Shown here piece after piece: positions 33,701 through 43,737 of a DNA stretch of 64,000 nt. A program made the translations under genes and the position numbers. This DNA is from Membranipora membranacea (lineage: Eukaryota; Bryozoa; Gymnolaemata; Cheilostomatida; Membraniporidae), in NCBI GenBank assembly GCA_914767715.1, contig OU612075.1, positions 4,342,001-4,406,000 of the forward strand, given 5' to 3'. The notes beneath the pieces are model-generated. The model searched no databases and had not been told where the DNA came from. It saw only the letters and a list, made by a program, of their open reading frames with translations. Within the stretch, counting starts at the first letter, position 1; each line of letters starts with the position of its first letter.

Positions 33701-35322
33701 ATAATTTTTGATAATTTGTGAAGAACTAATGAATAATAACTTAAAAAAAAACCCCAATAATTCCACTCAACTGTATCTCACCAATGGTACCCCTTCAGGC
33801 AGAATTTTCGAGATGGTCTGTTTGAAGTCTCTAACAGTTTGTCCCAAGCTTTTTAGTGTCTTTGGCTCCGCTTTTTCCATCCTGTGTTCGGATGCGATGA
33901 TGTAAATGAAGAGAAGTGCACAGTCCTTCAATTTGTCAGAATTCAGCTCAAAAAAGTCATTTGCTAAACCGGTGCCTTCAGACCAGGTCCCCACCATAAC
34001 AGTGACTCCTGAAGACTGTAAGACATGCTCAAGCTTGTGATCTTCTTTGTCCTTGGTTTCACAGCCTTTGTGATGTAGAATGATTCCACATTGTCTGCCT
34101 TCTGTTTGGTTGAACCGGATAATATATTGAGTGCTAACCTTGGATAGTTTGCTGATTTCATCGTTGGATAGTAGAACCTGATCGACAATACTCTGTATCC
34201 ATTGTTGGCGCACTACAAAAAATACAGATATTCGATTTGACTGCATTGTAACAGAAACATATATGTGGTACACATTGTCTGGGGCCACTAAAGTTGTGAA
34301 CTGAATTCCCCACTGAGTGAGAAGTACATGACAGATTGTCCAAATTTCTTTTTTTTTAAAACTTTATTAGCATGATTTCATTCGATGTGACAATCTTACC
34401 GAAAACCAAGTAACAGGCATATTGCTTGGGGTATGAATATTACTATATGGTTGCTGTAACAGCAAATCAAACTCACTCTGCAGTCTCCGACACACAACAC
34501 ATTGGTGGGTGGCAATGGGTGTGTGTTCCCAAAAAAGAGCTAACGCGAACACCCCTCCAGCATCAATCTGGATTGGATTAGTAAGTTATGTAAATATGTT
34601 TGATTTGATTGTATATTTTACAAACCGTGATCATTTGGCTCTTGAGCTATTTCTGATAAAATTGCTTCAGGAAGACTGTTCCATTGACTTTCCTCCAACC
34701 GAAGATGGTGGGAAATTGAATCTTCACTTTTGCTGACAGCCAAGTCATAGGCTGTCAAACCATTTTGATTTTTGAGGTGGAGCAGCAACTTCCAGCGGTC
34801 AAGGTCTAGAGTCTCTCTCATGTCAGAAATCACATCCGTTATTTGATTGTCCCCCGCGTAGTGCAAAGGTGACCACAATGAATGATCCGATGAGAAAATT
34901 TGGCGATTTTCCGAATGGGAGAAGTGTTTCATATTACTCAAGAAAAACAGTATGGTCTTCTTCTGGATGGCATGGCATGCTAAATGGAGAGGTGTCCGGC
35001 CATTGCAGTCTCGCTCAGAAAAAAGTATGTGACTATTTTGGATTCCTATTGGCTCGATAATTGCTTCTATTGCAGCACAGCCTTTTGTTGCTTCCAACAT
35101 AGCTAATTGATGTATGATTGTGTGTCCTAATGTGTCAACAGGTCGCCTCAATATTTCCATTTGTTTGTCAGGCTTCACGCGTTGCAGCAGAATCTTTGCT
35201 GCTTTCCAATCTTGATACTTCATAGCCTCATCGAGCTTCATTTCTGTGAAGTTGTTGGAATAACTGTTGGATGCTTGCATGTTGCATGTAGCGGTTGGGG
35301 ATTTAGAATTCGAGGAACCCAT
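26780..35322 (-). CDS. Gene 2: myristoyl-type ankyrin / pseudocaspase / module A-D protein
   Basis: Phase-consistent exons: 35322-34626, 34212-33782, 33441-33147, 32788-32703, 32446-32198, 31631-31325, 31146-31067, 30103-29552, 29241-28699, 28553-28041 and 27778-26780, giving about 1,583 aa. The start ATG at 35322 opens with MGSSNSKS, a good N-myristoylation consensus, which suggests membrane anchoring. Ankyrin repeats follow, then two caspase-like units separated by linker exons, then modules A-D in the same order and phases as in gene 1. The caspase-like units have no SHG or QACRG motif, so they should be inactive. The weakest junction is the ankyrin exon donor (CACG/GTTTGT) to 34212. An alternative exon at about 34401-34572 with a good donor could also be used. 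A role as membrane-linked scaffold or decoy is inference. Confidence 0.7.
28041..28553 (-). CDS. Gene 2 module C exon
   Basis: A 513-nt exon, phase 0 to 0, 171 residues. It has a core TVGLFLLSGTWFG, then TPGWKVTVIPVFNPKLRKKV and a beta-rich end. The GWK-centred motif and its distance to the C-terminal beta region agree with gene 1 exon 16. No known family is recognised. Confidence 0.65.
28699..29241 (-). CDS. Gene 2 module B exon
   Basis: A 543-nt exon, phase 0 to 0, 181 residues. Strand CVTVVVMAALGSD, helix QYLLHLIAGRL, helix SLYDEITRKSKEGL and strand PRYVVTSNFPSRTF are followed by QVYIYRHHRAQELWLELHEP. The last stretch matches ESYIYRHPSDCAMMIKVGEP in gene 1 module B well, which fixes the pairing of the two cassettes. 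Confidence 0.7.
29552..30103 (-). CDS. Gene 2 module A exon
   Basis: A 552-nt exon, phase 0 to 0, 184 residues. It has a core strand STISCILITSLTQ followed by a helix (DFLSHLLVLISGEI), a second helix, a strand DMMMISIPPYL and a beta-rich end (RFHLYLRGNSITADFQIW). Position, length and phases match gene 1 exons 11 and 14. Sequence identity is low, but the hydrophobic pattern aligns. Confidence 0.65.
30225..30700 (-). mobile_element. LINE remnant: RT C-terminal tail and 3' UTR
   Basis: The minus strand encodes PLQMLFEYRTLKLLLKSH, then HEYNTRSNKLKIIK and GERPFG. This is the H-Y-N-T-R tail with a following basic stretch, seen at the C-terminus of many non-LTR reverse transcriptases. The downstream 3' UTR part (30,230-30,450) is shared with the copy at 16,720-16,945. 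It lies in the gene 2 intron upstream of module A. Confidence 0.65.
31067..31146 (-). CDS. Gene 2 linker exon 2
   Basis: An 80-nt exon, phase 1 to 0, encoding PTESDELITALANAAKTDR and a short Asn/Gln-rich end. It sits between caspase-like unit 2 and module A, exactly where the gene 1 linker exons lie relative to their module A. Confidence 0.6.
31325..32446 (-). CDS. Gene 2 exons: caspase-like unit 2 (truncated, degenerate)
   Basis: Exon 32446-32198 (83 codons) keeps only the last part of a p20-like domain (ECSLLIMSVMSDEQSVARYT), where SDE stands in place of the catalytic SHG. It exits at HHIPL. Exon 31631-31325 resumes with VMFEQVNPEL, then a strand NTVIMTATITD, a helix SFMSFVADGLLEAGG, a second helix FSMLTCMAFMMS and a strand VECISSLKKYLFLS. 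The intron position matches that of unit 1 (IPL/VM), so the units are duplicates. The first half of the p20 domain seems lost. Apparently non-catalytic. Confidence 0.55.
32703..32788 (-). CDS. Gene 2 linker exon 1
   Basis: An 86-nt exon, phase 1 to 0, encoding a short polar linker (SRQSYTAVHDEGYTKVMD) with a GTAAGT donor. Its size and phase behaviour match the linker exons of gene 1 and the second linker of gene 2. The preceding exon ends in a weaker GTCTGT donor. Confidence 0.6.
33147..34212 (-). CDS. Gene 2 exons: caspase-like unit 1 (degenerate)
   Basis: Exon 34212-33782 encodes a p20-like order. A strand RQCGIILHHKG is followed by a helix EDHKLEHVLQSSG, a strand VTVMVGT, a helix, and then CALLFIYIIASEH, where caspases have the strand ending in the catalytic SHG. 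The intron falls at GVPL/VMMAPRCC, which aligns with the strand before the catalytic QAC. Exon 33441-33147 then has a p10-like order: a strand DTLVVSVSG, a helix VAKALHDSIDG, a helix HELLTNILN, and a final strand QTVMQSTLRKFLIPP. Catalytic His and Cys contexts are absent. The similarity is judged by eye, so a CHAT-type or other caspase-fold protein remains possible. Confidence 0.55.
34626..35322 (-). CDS. Gene 2 exon: myristoylation motif and ankyrin repeats
   Basis: 697 nt, phase 1 exit. After MGSSNSKS and a Ser/Asn-rich spacer it encodes about four ankyrin repeats (for example NGRTPLHLACHAIQKKTIL, SPLHYAGDNQITDVI, NGLTAYDLAVSK). It closely matches the second half of gene 3, including AAKGCAAIEA-type stretches and the point where the exon ends (NDHG against DDQG). 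ATG 35322 is preferred over upstream in-frame codons because gene 3 has the same MGSS start and because an AG acceptor (CCTACAG) lies just upstream. Confidence 0.75.
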
Positions 35323-37204
35323 AATATGAACTGTAGGATGTGTCGTGTTGAGTCCAATTACAAGCAGAGACCTTCTAAATACGGCTACAACAGAAATAAA
35401 AGTATTTAATGTCAGTATAAAAATTAGTTGGTTGTTGGGTAACTGAAGCTGAAACTCTTCGTGTTTTGTCATCTGTGTCAAACATTAAAATGGGTAGAGC
35501 ATCATTGCTATAAATCTCCATACCATTCAGTGCCAATAATTCATTGGTGATCGCCATTTTAAAATAAGTTACTGGTTATCTGATGAGGCAAACTAAAATG
35601 AAAGCTATCTACTCACTGTTTTGGTCGATTATATTCGGGCAATCCACTGATCGCCACTGAGGAACTTTAATTTGACTGTTTGACGAGTAAATGAAAAGTC
35701 AAAGCTGTATTTCACCTCAAGCTTCTTTCCATTAACTTTAATAGTGACACAATATAACAGACTTGGCGTACTTGGATAAGACTCTGCCTACTTATAAAAA
35801 ACAGGAATGTATGACCACACTGACATCGAGATAACACCATTTAGGATGTGTTTCTCTGATTGTTAGAGTCTATTTAGAAGGAGTACCTAACATGCACCAT
35901 CATCAAATTCCTTGTGATGGTACTCATGCTATACTGATTTGCTCCCTATCAGAGATATAGTTATTATCTACATTATTATATCACATGATCAGTGTGGTGT
36001 ATGGCTGATTAGTAATATATCCGTTTGCATATTAAATTATTATAGCGCATTGTTATGTGTATGATTGTTGTATGTTATAATCAAGTTATGAAGAGGAATC
36101 AACAGTCTGCAATACCCGTTTAGTCCATGTTCCTCTAGAGATAATATACCGAACATTAATGTTCTTGATTCCAAACTAGGCCGTTACTTGACGATTCAGA
36201 TAGCATCCATATTTCAATAAAATATTCGCTTCTCACACACTGATCCTCACTATCAAGGGTAAATGAATCGGATTAAGCTAACTGGTAGCAGGAATGATAA
36301 CGCTTAGGTACATTGCTTATCAAGATATTACCAAGCTATGATCATCAGAATTTTGAATCAAGGCATTTTGTACCGCTGTTATACCTTGCCTCTAAAATCA
36401 CACCAGCACATAAAGCATAGAGCTACTTGACTCAATTTTGTTTTATCATATCATCAAGGAGGAATAGAACATTGATATCACACACACTCACAGCTATGTC
36501 AGGTTTATATTCTATCTATCTACACAAATATTGTAAATTTACATATTCGGCTGCACGTGGGAATCAAATTTTACCTGGGATCAACAGATTTATTTTATTA
36601 CATCTTGAATGAACCCTGAATATGTTTACCCAATGAATTTAAAACTAACAAAAGGTACCATTGAGTCTTCCGTGTATGACAGCATTTACAAATAAATAAT
36701 TATCCACAAATTAATTGAGTAAAACTGATAAAATTGCAGTGGTGATGCCGCGCCTTGTCACAAGGTAGTACATAATGTTCCACTTAGGATTGGACTCATG
36801 GTCAAGAGCAGATAGCCTTCAAACAAGAGTATCATAAAGATATTAAATAAGTTATAAAATGGTGGGCTCAAGTGTCTGTTGACATGCCATAACCATTGGG
36901 TCACTTAGCAAATGCGATGATCTTTTAATGTTATATTAGTAAGTCATATACCACTTTGAAGACCACCCATGAGGCTCCGATAAAGAATGATCAGCTGAGA
37001 GGAATTTCAGTGATAGAAGGGGTTGAGGGAATGAAATTCAGGCCTGTGAAGGAGCCCAACACAAATACATGGTGATCATAAAATTAATAAGGATGTCATT
37101 GAATGAGTACTTTGTTTGAAGTGTGTGACAACTTTTATCTTGCTTTATCAGCTAGAAAAAATGTGAATTGAATTGATTCAATTGCAGTGAACAAATTTCT
37201 CATG

Positions 37205-38960
37205 ATTCAAAGCAAATGAGAAATCGGACACGGAGTGAGTTTTGGGGTCCAAAGTTATGATTTCAAAGCCAAAATTGGTATTTTGATAATTTTCTTGTGA
37301 GAGACAACTACCAATCTGACTTCAAGTCATATCCTTTTACTTACCTCTTTTCAAAAATTACTGACATGATATCAAGTTTGGGGAGACGGAGTGATTTCAG
37401 GGGTCCATAATTATTTCAAATTGGTACCTTGACAGTTTTTTGGGAAGGACAACTACCAAGTTGTTCGATCGTCCCAATACAGTCGCTAAGGAACCTTTTG
37501 CGCACAGGAGAGTCCAAGTTCGTCCTCAAAGTTTTTGTAGCTCAATGGGAAAGAAGAATAATGAGGAAAAAGACGACTTTATTCACCAAAGTGCTCAACT
37601 TTTTCTAAAAAACACTTTTGCTCAATTTAACACCATTTTAGGCATTTGAACTGTTCGGATCTGACTGTCGGTTCAAAAGTAACCGATATTATAACAAGTT
37701 TGGTGAGACGGAGTGAATTCTCATGTCCAAAATATAATGTCATAGGTCGAATTGTAGTTTTGACACATTTTTTGTGAGGGATAACTACCGTTTTGACGTC
37801 AAGTCAGGACCCAACTCCACCAATATTCATTCGCAAAAGGATCCATTGCACTCAGGAGAGTCCAAATAAATCCTCAAAATTTGTGTCGCTCAATGGGAAA
37901 GTGAAAAAAAAGATGAAAAAGACGCTTTTTCACCAAAGAGCTCAACTCATCCTAATACTCACACCGTTGGCAAATATTCACACCATCAAAATTTGGCAAA
38001 GTTATGATGTGACTTGACAACAAATTGGTAGTCATCCCTCACAAAAAAGTTGTTAAATTACTAATTTGGGCTATGATATCATAATTTTGGACCCTGGAGT
38101 TCAACACGTCTCACCAAACTTAATATAATGTTGGTAACTTTTGAACCGACGGTCGGATCCGAACGATTCAAATGCCTAAAATGGTGTTAATACACACCGT
38201 TTGAATATTATGATGAGTTGCGTCCTTTGGAGAATAAAGGCGACTTTTTTTTTTTGTACTTTACCATTGAGCTACACAGATTCTGACAACATATTTGGAC
38301 TCTCCTGACCACAACGGATCTTTAAGCAAACGAATTGGGACAATGGGCCAAAAGTTGGCAAAGTTATGATCTGACTTGATGACACATTGGTAGTCATCCC
38401 TAATTACCATTTTTGGATATGAAATCAAAATTTTGGACCCCGGAATTCATCCGTCTCATCAAACTTCATGTGTTTTTTTAGAAGAGGTTTAGAACACTTT
38501 GTTGAAAAAAAACGTCTTTATTGTTATTTTTTTCACTTTCCCATTGAGCTACCCAATTTCTGAGGACACATTTGGTTTATCCTGAGCGCAATGGATCTTT
38601 TAGTGAAAGAACTGGGACGATCTGACAAAAATTGGCAAAGTAAGGATATAACTTGACTTCTAATTAGTAGTCGTCCCTTACGAAAAAGCTGTCAAATAAC
38701 CAATTTGGGCTATGATATCATAAATTTGGACCCCAGAATTCACACCGGCTCACCAAATTTTATATACTGTTGTACTGTTGTATCTGTTGACCCGACAGTC
38801 TGAAATTGGCGTTTAAAAGTGCAAAGTGTTTTATAGAAGAAGTTGAGCACTTTGTTGGAAAAATGCATCTTTTTCATCATTTTTTCCACTTTCCCATTGA
38901 GCTACACAATTTCTGAAGACACATTTGCATTCTCCTGAGACTGATGCAGAGCAGCAACAA
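37205..38960. repeat. Complex foldback / inverted-repeat cluster
   Basis: At least three direct blocks (starting near 37,225, 37,384 and 37,704) carry GAGACGGAGTGA, then GGGTCCAAA and an AACTACCAA run. At least three inverted blocks follow (near 38,020, 38,380 and 38,660) with TTGGTAGTC, TTTTGGACCC and CGTCTCACC. A second internal motif (AGCTCAATGGGAAAG and its inverse CTTTCCCATTGAGCTAC) repeats in the same way. No transposase frame is seen. This looks like a nested foldback element or several insertions of one family. Confidence 0.7.
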
Positions 38961-40587
38961 GGCAAAAAATTTAGGTACACCTAGGCTCTATCCTTTTTCA
39001 CACTTTTTTATCTGCTGACATAAACTTCTTACCAGCACTGTCTAGAATCTGAATGGCAGCAAGTGGCCAACCATGTGCTTCGTGATCACGGTTATCAAAT
39101 CCTGATCAGAACATTGTCCACTCTTGTGTCCCCCGCTCCACTCATCTCCACTGTAAATTACAATTCGTAACTGCCAGGATGTCCTCTTAATATCAATGAG
39201 GGAATAACTCCTTATTTGATTGTAGCATTTTATGTAAAAGTATTGTGAAGGGAATATGAGAAAAACCAGAGAATGATATTAGCAGCACCTGTGAATTGAA
39301 TGCAGGAAGCAGAATGTAGAAATAATTCAACAATACAAAATTTGATATAATAAGAAATGTGAAAAATGCAAACAAGGAAAAACAAACTCTGCCAACATCA
39401 GAAGAACGGATTCCTTAGACTTAGATGGAATATTAAGCATATTAGAATATGGTATTAGCGATCAGTACCGGACATACATAAAAAAATGATATAATATGAC
39501 AGCAAATGTATTCATTTCATTATGATTTCAACACTGAAAGTTATTGGCACAGCAGCTATATAATCAGATTCGTTGGCGATTCCAAGTTAGTTTGAGGCAG
39601 GTTTAGGATAAATAAATCCCTCTATCAAATGTGCTGTCCTACCATTTATAACCAGGGTGCTTGGCCACTGGGATCTGAGAGGGAGGTTCATTGTTAAGCA
39701 GGGCGAACGGTGTTAGGCAGTCCTCAAACCTTGGACATGAGACAGGGAGGGGGAAGGAGGCTTCGAAGGCGCCTTGCAAAATGGTGTTATGTTGTCATGA
39801 AGAGCTCATAGTCTTTGATTAATCTCACATACTCATACATGTAAAGGCTTGAATAGCACTGCATTGCAGAGCCTCAGCTATCAGTTTTTATCAACTGTAC
39901 TGCGAAAGTTAATAGAATGGTCTGGACTTATACCGATGGCAACAGGTGTGATAAATCTCTGCAGTATTTGTAATCATAGTATGGCGAGCATAGGCGAGTG
40001 ATGGTACTGGCTATTAACCACCTACCCCGCCCCCGCCCCCTCCCCCTCTCAAGCCATAGAGCATAAAAAAGGACCGTTTACCATTTTGTGTTGAACATCT
40101 TAATTGGTATCAGCTATTCAATATATAGGAGCTTTAATAAATTGGGCAGATATAGTTTTCTTACGCCCCCTTGTAACAATTTATATGATATCTTATTTCA
40201 AACAATCCTACCAACAGAGTTATGGCTTTTATCTATTTCTGTTTTGCCAAATTACACAACATGCATTCTTCTCTGTGATATGTAATAAATCAATCAATGC
40301 TACAATGTTCATTGTTCACTGGTTCTTTCAACTTGAATCAATCATGAAGATGCAAAGTTATCACAGTTTACTCTGAGGCTTTATGGTGAAGTACTTAGGC
40401 TATAATTGTGAGATATGAAAGGAACAGATATGTGGAACGTGAAAGTCTACTTAATTAAAAGGTTGAATAAAATCAGCTGACTTATCACTCGCCACATCCC
40501 AGAAGCATTGGCGGCGAAATTTTAGTGCCTTAATGGCTAGGCCGCAATATCTGCGCCAATTTACTCTCTGTTTGCAGGCAGATCAGA

Positions 40588-40705
40588 GCACACCTGGGAG
40601 CCAACCACACCCCAGTAGTCAGCGGACTGCAATGGGATTCGAACCCACGACCTTCAACATGTGCAAAAGGACGGCGCTCTAACCACCTGAGCCACCTCCT
40701 ACTCC
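40588..40705 (-). repeat. tRNA-derived SINE-like relic
   Basis: On the minus strand it reads GTGGCTCAGGTGGTTAGAGC as box A context and GTGGGTTCGAATCCCA as a perfect box B context. The spacing fits a tRNA, but the ends do not pair as an acceptor stem. Related pieces lie at 46,098-46,160 and 50,955-51,056. Confidence 0.6.
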
Positions 40706-41758
40706 TTACTCCTACTTAATTGATGGTGCTTACTAAGCTCATGGCTAATAGTACATCTAGACTTGTCACACAGCTAGCCTAATCAATATCTCGATCAATA
40801 ACTCATGAAAAAAAGGGTTTTAGTAATCAATCACTGAAAGCAAATAATGTAAAGGAAGTGCCAACAATACTTGTGTAGAAAGCAAGGTATGTAAAAATCA
40901 AATAACCTTTACATTGCCTTTACATTCACTGAACACGAATTACTTGTTAGCGTTTTTTGTTGTAACAACAGGGGCAAAATGAGGAATTCTAAAAGCCGCA
41001 GTTAATCAGGGATGGTAGCATGAAATCCTGTGTAATTTAGCAGTTATGATTATTTAGGTAAAAAATGTTGACTTTCGATTTTAACTCTTTTCTTTACCAG
41101 CTATTCTGCATATTAAAGGAAATTTACAAGTGCGAGGCCTGTGTTCCAAAAACATCCAAACACGCCCCTGTTTGGCAGGTGTCCAATTTTTTTGTCAAAA
41201 AATCTCAAAAAGCATTACTAGGAAGTTATGCTTGCAGTCAGATCTTGTGAACAGTTTCATCTTGTCAAAACTAAGCAGGCTGACATCAATGGCTAGCGTA
41301 TCTTGAGGCATCATCACCATGAATACTGCCACGAAAGTAAGTACATTTCTAGTCAATGAGGCTTACAAGGAAATATTGTTATGGTCATGCCAAATGAGAA
41401 AGATATATCTTTTCATCATTTATTGCTCTTAATAAAACATTAAAGTGACCACTGGTGACTGATGATTGCTGTTTATAGGCATTATCGATTTATCGACTGA
41501 AGATGGAAGTCCTAAGTGGTCGACGTGGAATCTTTTCATATCTTTTGACTTCTCTGTCTGTCTCGCAGGCCTAGAGAAATCATCAAAAAAATATGTTACA
41601 ATGACCTGAATGCGTAACCCAACTGGGCAGTATTTTGATCTTGACCATATATGGTAATCTAAGTCTGCCATTTCTTGTGTTTCAGTTGTCAGCGCGTTTG
41701 AGACTTGAACGTCGCCCTTTTTGACAAGGTTAGGCAGAAAACTTTATCATTTGCCATA

Positions 41759-42919
41759 ATGGGTTCCTCAGAATCAAAACCGTCAAAGGCAGCACATGGG
41801 AATGACATCAAGCAATCGTTGATAGATTCCATTAAAAATAGAGGCATTGAGCGGACTGGCACAATAGTCAAACAACTCAAAAGTGATTCAATACTGCGTG
41901 TTACTGACTCGAATGGTAACCCAGCTGTTCATTTGGCCGTGGAGGCTGGGCCTGAAATGTTGGAAACACTACTGGATTCTTGTGATGCTGACACCTGTCT
42001 TCATTTGTCAACGTTGAAAGATAAGGAGGGGAGATCAGCTTTATATCTGGCTGCCAAGCAAAACTATAGAGCATTGGTAAACAAAATGATCACCCGTGTT
42101 CAGCCCAACGAGCAAGCAGCGCTTATTGATAATGATGACTACTTGGATGACATTATAGCCATGAATGTCATATTGGATGCTGTAGACGTAACAAAACAAA
42201 GCAACCTTATTATGAAATGGTTCAATAAAGCCATGGGATCTCATAAATGGGAAGCAGTGCAAGTTCTGTTGTCTCGCATCAAACCTGACAATCGGATGAG
42301 AAAGTTGACGCAACATGTTGACAAATTTGAACACACAATCATACATCAATTTGCCATGATGGAAGCAGCAAAGGGCTGTGCTGCAATTGAAGCATTAACT
42401 GAGTCAATAGATATCCAAGAGAGGTACATTCTGCTGTCAGGGCGAAACATTTACGGCCAGACTCCTTTAGATCTAGCATGCTGCCGCACCAGAAAAGAGA
42501 CTGCATTAATTATCTTGAGCTATATGAAAAACTTCTCCTGTTCTCAAAATCGTAAAATTATCTCAACTGATAATTCATCCTCAACACCTTTACACTATGT
42601 AGCAACAAGGCAACTCACTGAGATTATCCCACACATGAAGGAGCGCTTGGATCTTGTTTACTGGAAGTCGCTGCTGATCCTCAAAGATAAAAATGGTTTG
42701 ACCCCTCTTGCTCTTGCCGTCCGTGCTGGCAATGAAAAAGTCTCAGACGAAATTAGAGACTCGATTCCGCACAATCATTGGTTGGAGCTAAGCAAAGCTT
42801 ACCCCGGAAACCACTTACCTGAAGGATTTGTTACCCAAGCAATGATATCAGAGAAAGTTCAAGAAACTGATGATCAAGGTCTTTGTTTCAGTAACAAGGG
42901 ATTCATATTACATATATAA
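41759..42919 (+). CDS. Gene 3: standalone ankyrin-repeat protein with myristoylation motif
   Basis: A single open exon of 387 codons (386 aa). It starts at the ATG of MGSSESKPSK, a strong N-myristoylation-type N-terminus, and encodes about eight ankyrin-type repeats (NPAVHLAVEAGPEMLETLLD, GRSALYLAAKQNYRALVN, GQTPLDLACCRTRKETALII, NGLTPLALAVRAGNEKV). Residues from about 165 on are clearly homologous to the gene 2 N-terminal exon; the first 150 residues are absent from gene 2. The gene 2 exon boundary falls at the Gly of DDQG. Here the old splice site (AAG/GTCTTT) is weak and the frame reads through to a stop 14 codons later. It could be a membrane-tethered adaptor, or a truncated duplicate. 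In-frame upstream codons exist, but the MGSS start is preferred by paralogy. Confidence 0.8.
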   Translation: MGSSESKPSKAAHGNDIKQSLIDSIKNRGIERTGTIVKQLKSDSILRVTDSNGNPAVHLAVEAGPEMLETLLDSCDADTCLHLSTLKDKEGRSALYLAAKQNYRALVNKMITRVQPNEQAALIDNDDYLDDIIAMNVILDAVDVTKQSNLIMKWFNKAMGSHKWEAVQVLLSRIKPDNRMRKLTQHVDKFEHTIIHQFAMMEAAKGCAAIEALTESIDIQERYILLSGRNIYGQTPLDLACCRTRKETALIILSYMKNFSCSQNRKIISTDNSSSTPLHYVATRQLTEIIPHMKERLDLVYWKSLLILKDKNGLTPLALAVRAGNEKVSDEIRDSIPHNHWLELSKAYPGNHLPEGFVTQAMISEKVQETDDQGLCFSNKGFILHI

Positions 42920-42925
42920 ATTATA

Positions 42926-42931
42926 AATAAA
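42926..42931 (+). terminator. Putative polyadenylation signal of gene 3
   Basis: AATAAA lies 7 nt after the gene 3 stop codon. This is very close but plausible; further AT-rich variants follow within 40 bp. Confidence 0.4.
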
Positions 42932-43737
42932 TATATTATTGGAAAAAATTAATGTATAAAAGTATTCGGTTCTAGAATTGAACAGTTATCTTTTTATTTG
43001 TTTCAATCTTAATTCATAAAGAGTCATCTTAATTGCTCTCAATAAAAAAATAACGCATTTTCTATGAGATTATTAACAAAAAAATAGCACTCCAATTTAA
43101 TTCAGTTTATTGCAGGCATTAGGTTTAAGGGGCTGCTGACAGCCCTGTGGTGTTAAACCAGAGCTTATGCATAGGATTTAAGGATTGTAGAGTATGTTAC
43201 CTTCCTGTGAAGGCAAACTGCAAGTTGATTCATATTGAGTGGTGCCAGGGTTGAACGCTACTTCAACTCATCACAGCAGTGACTAGAAAGCTCGGAACAA
43301 TAGACATGTTTGATGACAATAATTATTCCGTCTTCTAAACATCACTAAGCCATCTGAGATCCATGAATCCTTGCGATATCAATAAATTTCTTACTCAGAC
43401 GAATGCTATCACCAAAATTTTATGAAAAATCAGACTTCAATATACACTATTTTAGCTTAGTTTCATGTGTTAAAGTTTATGAAATAGTCATTTCGGGTCT
43501 ATATAAGATCATAGTTTTATTGTAGTGCGCCAACAACAACTTTCTATTAATCAAATCAGCAAGTTATCCAAATATAGCACTCAGTATGTCATCCCCTTCC
43601 ACCTCACCATACACCATACGTAGACAGTATGGAATCCTGCTTTATCAAAATAAACTATCTGTTGTTGTGGGCCTCCACGCTATACAAAAAAATTGACAAA
43701 ATATTGTTTGCAAAAAGCTTAGTTGTTCTATTGGTTG

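Larger units (their letters stand above)
35323..41758. other. Intergenic region between divergent genes 2 and 3
   Basis: About 6.4 kb separate the two head-to-head ankyrin starts, so it should contain both promoters. No clear TATA or initiator set stands out. It holds the inverted-repeat cluster at 37.2-39.0 kb and a SINE-like relic at 40.6 kb. The short frames (for example near 36.4, 40.1 and 41.1 kb) have no domain or splice support. Confidence 0.5.

Noticed and set aside
36427-41250. Several open frames of 60-90 codons between genes 2 and 3
   Set aside because: Lengths are as expected by chance in AT-rich DNA, without domains, splice phase or paralogs.
42041-42349. Minus-strand frame of 102 codons within gene 3
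   Set aside because: Antisense shadow of the ankyrin gene.
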